From assembly GCF_001429545.1 (NCBI RefSeq), contig NZ_LMSP01000006.1:39491-103490 (forward strand): 64,000 nt of DNA. Direction: 5' to 3'. Numbering within the stretch: position 1 is the first letter of the stretch; every line of letters starts with the position of its first letter. Both the position numbers and the translations under genes were made by a program. Under the pieces are notes generated by a model. That model saw nothing but the letters and a program-made list of their open reading frames with translations, ran no database searches and was not told the DNA's origin. Source of the stretch: Paenibacillus sp. Soil787. GTDB taxonomy: Bacteria; Bacillota; Bacilli; Paenibacillales; NBRC-103111. Positions 28,762 through 35,631 of the stretch are shown here, one piece after another.

Positions 28762-28963
28762 CATCACTATATTTTAGCGGAACGTAGATGCCTTATTTAG
28801 CTCAAAAACGAGTATTTCATGTTTTCGCGGAACGAGGATCCTCTATTTCCCGCTTTCGAGGTGTAAAAACCGGAAAAACGCCAAATAGCGCACCCACGTT
28901 CCGCGTACCGGTCCGGAATCGGCATAATTACCGAAATAGCGGCCCCTCGTTCCCTATGATCCG
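28762..28963. repeat. dispersed 200-bp intergenic repeat (copy 1)
   Basis: Starts CATCACTA, contains TTTAGCGGAACGTAGA and CGCTTTCGAGGTGTAAAAAC, ends TCCCTATGATCCG. The segment at 53731-53933 matches it almost base for base in the same orientation. Internal GGAACGT/ACGTTCC inverted arms suggest a folded RNA or palindromic element. It lies 25 bases after the ydiF stop. Confidence 0.85.
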
Positions 28964-29230
28964 CAGATTAGCAGCTTATATGTCCGAAGTCACTCCACAG
29001 AGCTGAATTCGACCAGCTGTTTATCAGTATTTGAATAAAATACTTTTTTACCTGCCCTCGCACCAAACTTTTCTGCGGATACACTCCGATAACGGAGCAC
29101 GTCATATGGTTACGGCAGGTCAAACAATTAATGTTCACCCGCCAGTGAACCTATTCTTAATTATCTACCTGCCCTCACACTCAACTTTACCAATAATCGC
29201 TCCAGAAAATACCCGAAGACACCAAAAAAA

Positions 29231-29268
29231 GGAGCTAAGCCTATATAAACGGCTTAACTCCTTTTTTA
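29231..29268. terminator. bidirectional terminator
   Basis: GGAGCTAAGCC and GGCTTAACTCC form a stem flanked by AAAAAAA on the left and TTTTTTA on the right, so it can end transcription from gntP (minus) and from ydiF (plus). Confidence 0.85.
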
Positions 29269-29332
29269 TTGTTAGACAACCTACAGTACTTCAATCAGAC
29301 ATGGTTTAAAAACGATTTATGGAATTCCTCCC

Positions 29333-30691
29333 TTACACAACCAAACTAAGCAGCAAAACAATGCCAAAAGCAACGAAGGACAAGATAGTTTCCATAGCGG
29401 TCCACGTTTTTAGCGTCTGGGCCACCGACATATTAAAGAACTCTTTAATCAACCAGAACCCGGAGTCATTCACATGAGAAAGCATGATAGAACCTGCTCC
29501 TACTGCAAGCACTAACAGTTCTGGGCTTGTACCGGGAATTGTTGCAACAAGCGGGGCAACGATACCTGCTGATGTTGTCATAGCGACAGTAGCAGATCCA
29601 ACCGCTGCTCGGATAATGCCGGCGATGACAAAGGCTAATACAAGAGGCGAGATATGTGCGCCTGTAGCCAGTTTAGCAATCGCTTCACTTACTCCGCTTG
29701 AAGTCAATATTTTATTGAAGCCGCCGCCTGCGCCAATAATCAAAATAATAGAAGCGACAGGTCCCAGACTCTCATTCGTAAACTTTAAAAGATCGTTTTT
29801 ATCAAAGCCGCGGGCAAAGCCAAATGAATAAAAAGCAAATACCAGTGAAATGAGGAGTGCTACGACCGGACTTCCAATAAAATCAACAACGATGCGTAAT
29901 CCACTAGTAGCAGGAAGCGTAACATCCACGAGAGTAGCAAGCAGCATCAAAATAACTGGAAGTAAAATAGTAAGCAGCGTAATGCCAAAACCAGGCAGCT
30001 CCTTTTGCTGAGCCTTCGTGAATTGCTCAACCAGTTCACCCGTTGGTTCTACAATAACTTTCTTAGCAATGTAAGAGCCATAGATCGGGCCCGCTACCGC
30101 AGCAGCAGGGATAGCTACTAAAATAGATAACAGGATCGTCTTACCCAAATCTGCGTGAAAAATACCAACCGCCAGCATAGCAGCAGGGTGCGGCGGAACA
30201 AGACTGTGAACAACGGCAAGACCGGCAACTAAAGAAAGACCGATTTTGACTAGCGAAGTGCCGGTATGCTTGGCAATCACGAATACAAGCGGAATTAACA
30301 AGACAACCCCAACCTGGAAAAATACAGGAATTCCGCAAATGACAGCCACTACCATCATCGCCCAGTGGACATTCTTCTCGCCAAAAGCACGTATAAGCGT
30401 TCGGGCGATACGTTCAGCTCCTCCTGACTCGGCCATCATTTTCCCGAGCATCGTTCCGAGTCCGATCACGATGGCAATAAAACCAAGCGTACTAGCTACC
30501 CCGTCTTGAAAGGATTTAACAATATCGGGCAGCTTCATTCCCGAAATCAATCCCATAAACAACGCAGCGACAATCAGTGCGATAAATGGGTTTGTTTTAA
30601 ACTTTGCAATCAATACAATTAAACCTACAATGGAAATCAAAGCAAATAGCAATAAACTTATGTCATGGCTTAATCCAAATATAGAAACCAT
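29333..30691 (-). CDS. GntP-family gluconate/sugar-acid proton symporter
   Basis: 452 residues, almost entirely hydrophobic with about 12-14 helices. Family signatures: KFKTNPFIALIVAALFMGL at the N-terminus, GLGTMLGKMMAESGGAERIA, VHSLVPPHPAAMLAVGI, and SHVNDSGFWLIKEFFNMS. Members import gluconate, glycerate or related acids. GGGGG precedes the ATG; it is the last gene of the sugar-acid operon, 47 bases after the aldolase. A terminator follows. Confidence 0.93.
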   Translation of the reverse strand: MVSIFGLSHDISLLLFALISIVGLIVLIAKFKTNPFIALIVAALFMGLISGMKLPDIVKSFQDGVASTLGFIAIVIGLGTMLGKMMAESGGAERIARTLIRAFGEKNVHWAMMVVAVICGIPVFFQVGVVLLIPLVFVIAKHTGTSLVKIGLSLVAGLAVVHSLVPPHPAAMLAVGIFHADLGKTILLSILVAIPAAAVAGPIYGSYIAKKVIVEPTGELVEQFTKAQQKELPGFGITLLTILLPVILMLLATLVDVTLPATSGLRIVVDFIGSPVVALLISLVFAFYSFGFARGFDKNDLLKFTNESLGPVASIILIIGAGGGFNKILTSSGVSEAIAKLATGAHISPLVLAFVIAGIIRAAVGSATVAMTTSAGIVAPLVATIPGTSPELLVLAVGAGSIMLSHVNDSGFWLIKEFFNMSVAQTLKTWTAMETILSFVAFGIVLLLSLVV

Positions 30692-30738
30692 TCTTTTTGC
30701 CCCCTTTTTAGTTGTAAGCGATTACCAATTGAAGCATC

Positions 30739-31572
30739 TTAGTAAGCAAATAATTTGACGAATTTAGTCATCACAGGCTCCATTGAAGCTTGCATATCTG
30801 ACATTATGGAAGAAAGATGCGGCATTGATTTGTTATCAGACTGATTTTGCAAATAGCTTACTGCTGCCATCGACACTTCCGTGTTGACATTAATTTTGCA
30901 TATGCCGCGTTTAATCGTTTGCCTGATCATTTCATCAGGTGTTCCAGATCCCCCATGAAGGACAAGCGGAATATCAACAACATCACGTATTTTCTCCAAA
31001 AGCGGAAGGTTAATATTGGGCTCACCTTGATACATACCGTGTACCGTGCCAATCGCGGCTGCCAAGAAATCCACCCCTGTTGCTGCGACGAATTCTTTCG
31101 CGGATTGCGGATCTGTCAGAGTTCCATCCCCTTCTTCTTCGTCCGAAAAAGCACCTCTTGCTAATGATCCAATTTCAGCCTCTACCGATACGCCTGCCTG
31201 ATGAGCAAGGTCTACGATTTCTTTTGTCCGTAAAATATTTTCATTAAGCTCGTATTTGGAGCCGTCATACATCACCGATGTAAAACCATTCTCAATCGCC
31301 CGGACGATAGATTCCTTTTCATAAGCGTGATCTAAATGAAGCGAAACAGGTACGCTAGCTTTGGAAGCTAATGCTCGAACCATCGCAGCAAATCCTTCCA
31401 CATCTACCGTTGGAAAGTAGCGTTCTCCTAAGGCGATAATGACCGGCTGATGTTCATGTTCTGCTACCCTTACAGCCGCTTGAACGGTTTCTAGATTGAA
31501 TACATTAAAAGCAGCCACAGCATAACTTTTTCTTTGAGCTTCTTTTAATACATCTTTGGTATTCACAAGCAT
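30739..31572 (-). CDS. class II (zinc) fructose-bisphosphate-type aldolase
   Basis: About 277 residues from the ATG at 31572 (MLVNTKDVLKEAQ), preceded by AAGGGG; a longer TTG start is less likely. Zinc and catalytic residues are in place: LHLDHAYEKE (His/Asp), EAEIGSLA (Glu), IGTVHGMY (His) and LVLHGGSGTP (His). This is the FbaA/KbaY/GatY fold, which splits phosphorylated keto acids or ketoses into DHAP plus an aldehyde. In the known tetronate pathway the last enzyme is a different (class II aldolase/adducin) decarboxylase, so here an FBA-type enzyme seems to take its place. Confidence 0.9.
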   Translation of the reverse strand: MLVNTKDVLKEAQRKSYAVAAFNVFNLETVQAAVRVAEHEHQPVIIALGERYFPTVDVEGFAAMVRALASKASVPVSLHLDHAYEKESIVRAIENGFTSVMYDGSKYELNENILRTKEIVDLAHQAGVSVEAEIGSLARGAFSDEEEGDGTLTDPQSAKEFVAATGVDFLAAAIGTVHGMYQGEPNINLPLLEKIRDVVDIPLVLHGGSGTPDEMIRQTIKRGICKINVNTEVSMAAVSYLQNQSDNKSMPHLSSIMSDMQASMEPVMTKFVKLFAY

Positions 31573-31606
31573 CTTTATTAGCCCCTTCAATTTCAATATG
31601 GTTGAA

Positions 31607-33037
31607 TTAGCCTTCGATTTTTAGAACAGTCTCAAGCAGCGTTGTATCGCTTCCTACGTTACCCGGAAACACGATATACGGAATGCCTGAGAATTTGGCC
31701 TCTTCACCTGTGAGCCAAACTGGAATACCCGCTGCAGCCTGTCCAATGACTCTCGCTTTGCGAATGCCCAGTCCTTTGGTGGCAACATCGCTTGAGGTGA
31801 TTCCTCCTTTTGCAATGATGAATTTAGGTACAATATCCAAGGAGCTCACAATTTTAACCAGTGATTCCGATACGGTTTGGCTGATGTTTAAATTTCCATC
31901 GGAGGTTTGGACGGCAACTAGTTTGCGGCTGCTGAATACAACCACATTTTGTCCTCTGGCAATGTGTTCATTCACTTGGTTAATAAGCCGCTTCGATTCC
32001 TCAGCCTTTTCAGCTGGATTCAAAATTTTATTGACATCCATTTCCAAGGAAATGATGTTAGTGCCTGCAAGCAATTGTTCCAATTGGCGTGTCGTCTTTT
32101 GGACATGAGAGCCGACCACCACAAGCCCTCCGTGTGATTCTTGTCCTTTGGCCACTAGCTTTTCTTTCGGCAAAATATCTTGATCTGCGATGCCCCCGTA
32201 TGATTTTACAAAAGAGGCTGCCGTACGAAAAATAAACTTCTTGCCTTTGTTCTCAGCTTGCAATAGCGCGAAGGATAGGACATCCAGATCTGCGTAGGAT
32301 AAGCAATCCACAATAACCGGAACATTCCCCTTAACTTGCAGCAGCATTTCTTCCACTGCATCCGGCCCGCGGCGCACCTGTTCAAGCGTAATCACAACGC
32401 AATCTTCAGGCTTAATTCGTCCATCCGTTTTTTCTGCAACCCACTGCGTTAAATCACTATGCGCATAGCCAAAGACCTTATCTCTGGCAAACTCCGTCTC
32501 GTGAACAGGAAGCAGCGCGTCGCCTTCTTTGAGGTAGTGGGTACCGTGATAAGTCATACGGCCTGCTTCAAAAAAAGCCGGGATAATCAAATGCCCATCA
32601 TATTCCAGTCCCGTCATTCGGCGAATCTCATCCGTTAGCGTATCGGTTTCCAATGGATAATACCCGCGCAATGTAGAATCGCCTCTGCTGACGAAGACGA
32701 AGCCGATTCCTGTTTCACTTGCTACAGCCTGTACATTTTGGGCAATTTCACGATTGATCCGTTCCGCTTCGGCCGCTTGATAAGCGCGTGTGTTGGTTAA
32801 AATATAGAAAACTTTTTCCGGATTATTGAAAGCTTCACGCAATAATTCCTTGTCCCACTGCGTCAATACATCGATATCGTGTACGGTTTGTACACCTGTC
32901 GGATCATCGTCCAGCACAATAATCTTCTTATTGCGGGATTGATTGATTTGATTGATTTGCCCACGAAGATCGCTGCCTTTCCATTCTGGGGGCAATTGCG
33001 ATTCGAGGAATGAGACACTTATTGTGCTCGTACTCAT
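31607..33037 (-). CDS. four-carbon acid sugar kinase (DUF1537/OtnK-DtnK family)
   Basis: 476 residues in two parts: an N-terminal substrate domain with VLDDDPTGVQTVHDIDV and VFVSRGDSTLRGYYP, and a C-terminal nucleotide domain with FIIAKGGITSSDVATKGLG and IPYIVFPGNVGSDTTL. The family phosphorylates 3-oxo-tetronates or D-threonate. GGAGGG precedes the ATG three bases after the upstream stop, and it stands between the dehydrogenase and the aldolase. Kinase function is secure; the substrate is inferred from the family. Confidence 0.9.
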   Translation of the reverse strand: MSTSTISVSFLESQLPPEWKGSDLRGQINQINQSRNKKIIVLDDDPTGVQTVHDIDVLTQWDKELLREAFNNPEKVFYILTNTRAYQAAEAERINREIAQNVQAVASETGIGFVFVSRGDSTLRGYYPLETDTLTDEIRRMTGLEYDGHLIIPAFFEAGRMTYHGTHYLKEGDALLPVHETEFARDKVFGYAHSDLTQWVAEKTDGRIKPEDCVVITLEQVRRGPDAVEEMLLQVKGNVPVIVDCLSYADLDVLSFALLQAENKGKKFIFRTAASFVKSYGGIADQDILPKEKLVAKGQESHGGLVVVGSHVQKTTRQLEQLLAGTNIISLEMDVNKILNPAEKAEESKRLINQVNEHIARGQNVVVFSSRKLVAVQTSDGNLNISQTVSESLVKIVSSLDIVPKFIIAKGGITSSDVATKGLGIRKARVIGQAAAGIPVWLTGEEAKFSGIPYIVFPGNVGSDTTLLETVLKIEG

Positions 33038-33040
33038 TTG

Positions 33041-33934
33041 TTACGCCCTCCTTACTTCAACTTGTGCAAGTTTTTCATAGTACTGAACAATTCCGCCATG
33101 ATCATGACTAGCTTTGCCATCGACTTTCAACGCGTGGAAAATTTCAAGCAATTGGCTTGATAGCGGCAGCGGAACTCCGATTGCGTGCGCTGTTTCCATG
33201 ACATTGGTAATATCCTTAAGGTTAATATCAATTCTTCCTCCGGCAACGAAATTTCTATCGAGGATTAACGGAACTTTTGCATCAAGTACAGCGCTCCCAG
33301 CAAGCCCGCCTCTGATCGCCTGATACATTTTATCGATATCAATTCCGGCTTTTGCAGCCAAAACAAGCGCTTCCGACATAGCCGCAATATTGAGATTTAC
33401 GATAATTTGATTGGCTAATTTAGCCGTAGAGCCGCATCCGTTTCCGCCTACTAAGGTAACAGCGCTTCCCATGCTGAAAAGCACATCTTTCACACTTTCA
33501 TAAACTTCTTCCTTACCGCCTACCATAATGGCCAAGGTGCCATCTACAGCTTTGGGTTCCCCTCCGCTTACAGGGGCATCTAACATTTCAATCCCTTGTT
33601 TAGCTAGCTCATTAGCAATTTCATTGGAAACTACAGGTGAGATGGAACTCATATCAATCACTACCGTACCTTCTTTTGCACTTTTATAAATCCCGTTTTC
33701 TCCAAAAATAACACCTTTAACAATGTTCGCATTCGGAAGCATGGTGATAATAACGTCACTAGTCACTGCTACCTCTTGGGGAGATGCAGCAGCAAGGCCA
33801 CCTGACTTAACTACTTGCTCCACAGCCTCTTTATTTAAATCGGTTACGGTTACATCATATCCGGCTTTCAAAAGATTGATAGCCATTGGTTTTCCCATGA
33901 TGCCTAAGCCTATAAACCCAATTTTTTTACTCAT
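33041..33934 (-). CDS. beta-hydroxyacid dehydrogenase (LtnD/GarR-like)
   Basis: About 297 residues from the ATG at 33934, preceded by AGGAGG. Rossmann motif GFIGLGIMGKPMA, substrate loop MLDAPVSGGEPKAVDGTLAI, catalytic Lys in GSTAKLANQI, and the C-terminal all-helical domain are those of 3-hydroxyisobutyrate/tartronate-semialdehyde dehydrogenases. Next to a DUF1537 kinase, members are L-threonate 2-dehydrogenases (LtnD). It is the first gene of the operon, three bases before the kinase. The upstream region has operator-like sites for the divergent GntR protein. Confidence 0.9.
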   Translation of the reverse strand: MSKKIGFIGLGIMGKPMAINLLKAGYDVTVTDLNKEAVEQVVKSGGLAAASPQEVAVTSDVIITMLPNANIVKGVIFGENGIYKSAKEGTVVIDMSSISPVVSNEIANELAKQGIEMLDAPVSGGEPKAVDGTLAIMVGGKEEVYESVKDVLFSMGSAVTLVGGNGCGSTAKLANQIIVNLNIAAMSEALVLAAKAGIDIDKMYQAIRGGLAGSAVLDAKVPLILDRNFVAGGRIDINLKDITNVMETAHAIGVPLPLSSQLLEIFHALKVDGKASHDHGGIVQYYEKLAQVEVRRA

Positions 33935-34085
33935 TTCTATTCCTCCTATTGATTGCGCTTTCACATGTCAGCTGAATAGCCTCTAGCTTCTCATGAATGT
34001 TTTGGCAAACATGTGTTTATGATAAAAATCAAAGCTTGAACTCTTTAGCAGAATGCAACGGTTAACCTATTATGCCACACCGAAA

Positions 34086-34116
34086 TGTATTCAATTCGAT
34101 TTGTTTTTGTATACAA
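34086..34116. promoter_or_regulatory. candidate GntR operator between dehydrogenase operon and regulator
   Basis: TTGTATACAA (34107-34116) is a perfect 10-base palindrome, and a related half-copy TGTATTCAA lies one to two helical turns away (34086-34094). Palindromes with TGTATACA cores are usual targets of FCD-type GntR proteins. The location between the divergent genes fits autoregulation and operon control. Confidence 0.45.
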
Positions 34117-34244
34117 TTTCATCAATTTCGGATACGATTATCTTAATATTAATTTTATTAAAGCGCTAGTCTATACTTTCATAAATAAAAGAAGTATAAT
34201 TATTATTTTAGTTTAGATTTCGGACCTTCGAAGAGGTGGACAAT

Positions 34245-34865
34245 TTGGCCAAGAACAATGAAAAATCTCGTCCTGCTTACAACCAATCCTATGAAATTAT
34301 TCGTGATATGATCTTACAAGGCGAAATTCCTCGCGGATCCAAAATTGTTGAGGAAAAGCTTGCTTCTGAATTAGGAGTTAGCCGAACCCCGATTCGTGAA
34401 TCCATACGTAAATTGGAACAAGAAGGACTTATAGCAAATAAAATGGTCATTAATCCTTCTGAGAAGGATTTGAGAAATACGTTTCAAGTACGTATGCTGT
34501 TAGAAGGATCCGCTGCTCGAAGTGCTGCAACTTATCTTCCCGAAAGCGAGTTACAGTCTCTTCTTGAGTGTGTGAGGATTGGCCGAACAGGGGCTGTGGA
34601 AGATATTATGAAGGCCAACGAGAAATTTCACGAGATCATCGTACAGGCAAGTAACAATCCGTTCATGATCGATATCATCGATCGTATGCAGTCCATCATC
34701 TATCTTTTTCGTCGTACCGTTGTTTACTACAACCGGCCCTTCTTAATTGATGAGCATGAGAATATCTATGAGGCCATTAAAGCAAGAGATGGCGACCAAG
34801 CAGAAGCTTTGATGAAACAACATCTACAAGCGGATTTAGATTTTTGTTTGCACTTAATTTGCTAG
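34245..34865 (+). CDS. GntR-family regulator with FCD domain
   Basis: About 206 residues. I place the start at TTG 34245 because GAGGTGG lies at the right distance; a GTG at 34236 would sit on top of that site. N-terminal winged helix: AYNQSYEIIRDMILQGEIPR and ELGVSRTPIRESIRKLEQEG. The C-terminal FCD ligand domain has the helical bundle and the Asp/His residues that often bind a metal (KFHEIIVQASN, DEHENIYEAIKARDG). It is divergent from the sugar-acid operon and is most likely its ligand-responsive repressor. Confidence 0.92.
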   Translation: MAKNNEKSRPAYNQSYEIIRDMILQGEIPRGSKIVEEKLASELGVSRTPIRESIRKLEQEGLIANKMVINPSEKDLRNTFQVRMLLEGSAARSAATYLPESELQSLLECVRIGRTGAVEDIMKANEKFHEIIVQASNNPFMIDIIDRMQSIIYLFRRTVVYYNRPFLIDEHENIYEAIKARDGDQAEALMKQHLQADLDFCLHLIC

Positions 34866-34867
34866 TC

Positions 34868-35027
34868 AATCATCAAGGATAAACGACTCCGTCGTCCTTC
34901 AGGGACGAGCGCGTTTGTCAAGACTGATGACGCGAAGTGTAATAAAACTTATACTTTCTGCCCTGAAAATTAAAAATTTTCATACATCAGTGGTGCCGCA
35001 ACGCGGCATAGAAGTCTTATCTACTGT
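34868..35027. repeat. stem-loop repeat family, copy A (with internal insertion)
   Basis: Head ATCATCAAGGATAAACGACTC pairs in part with the far arm GCGTTTGTCAAGACTGATG; inner hairpin GTCGTCC/GGGACGA. A tail with TTATACTTTCT is then interrupted by about 55 bases before the family end TTATCTACTG. Other copies: 43981, 44071, 44445, 57044. It starts right after the gntR stop and its end touches a terminator hairpin. Confidence 0.8.
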
Positions 35028-35059
35028 AAAAGACCTGAGGCTCTGCCTCAGGTCTTTTT
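35028..35059 (+). terminator. rho-independent terminator after gntR
   Basis: AAAGACCTGAGGC-TCT-GCCTCAGGTCTTTTTG: a perfect stem and T run. Confidence 0.9.
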
Positions 35060-35161
35060 GTCTAACATACTGACACCGCAAAGCGCCGCTTGTTCACCCA
35101 TGCCAATCCCCTTTCTGCTCTGCTCTGTGCTAACTTCGACTTCTTTTTTCCGAGCAATTGT

Positions 35162-35582
35162 TAAATAAGAGTCTCTGGAGACTCTTATTGCCCATCATTA
35201 GCCTGAAATAGAAGCTTCTGGAGGCTCTTATTTCCACGGAATGCTCCGTATGCGCTGTGCTCGGCATCAAATAAGAGTCTCCGGAGACTCTTATTGCCCA
35301 TCATTAGCCAGTTTTTGTTGAAATAGAATCTTCTGGAGGCTCTTATTTGCGCGGAATGCTCCATATGCGCTGTGATCGGCATCAAATAAGAGTCTCTGGA
35401 GACTCTTATTGTCCATCATTAGTTCGTTTTTGTTGAAATAGAAGCTTTTGGAGGCTCTTATTTCCACGGAAAGCTCTGTATGCGCTGTGTTCGGGATCAA
35501 ATAAGAGTCTCTGGAGACTCTTATCGCCCATCATTAGCCAGTTTTTGTTGAAATAGAAGCTTCTGGAGGCTCTTATTTCCAA
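35162..35582. repeat. tandem array of four 115-bp units, each with two hairpins
   Basis: Each unit holds a near-perfect palindrome AATAAGAGTCTC-TGGA-GACTCTTATT, a spacer CCCATCATTAG, a second palindrome of the type AATAGAAGCTTCTGGAGGCTC, and a spacer with GGAATGCTCC...GCGCTGTG. First units start near 35164, 35269, 35385 and 35500. The period is about 115 (the first unit is a little shorter), not a multiple of three, so open frames across it rotate and are not genes. It lies between two convergent genes. Confidence 0.9.
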
Positions 35583-35631
35583 ATATGTGAGCCTTACTCC
35601 AGCCGATCCAATGGGATTTTCCATGAAGACG

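Noticed and set aside
35185..35624. Three overlapping minus-strand frames with shared peptides, as repeat-protein gene
   Set aside because: They result from the 115-base DNA repeat, whose period is not divisible by three; starts lack ribosome sites.
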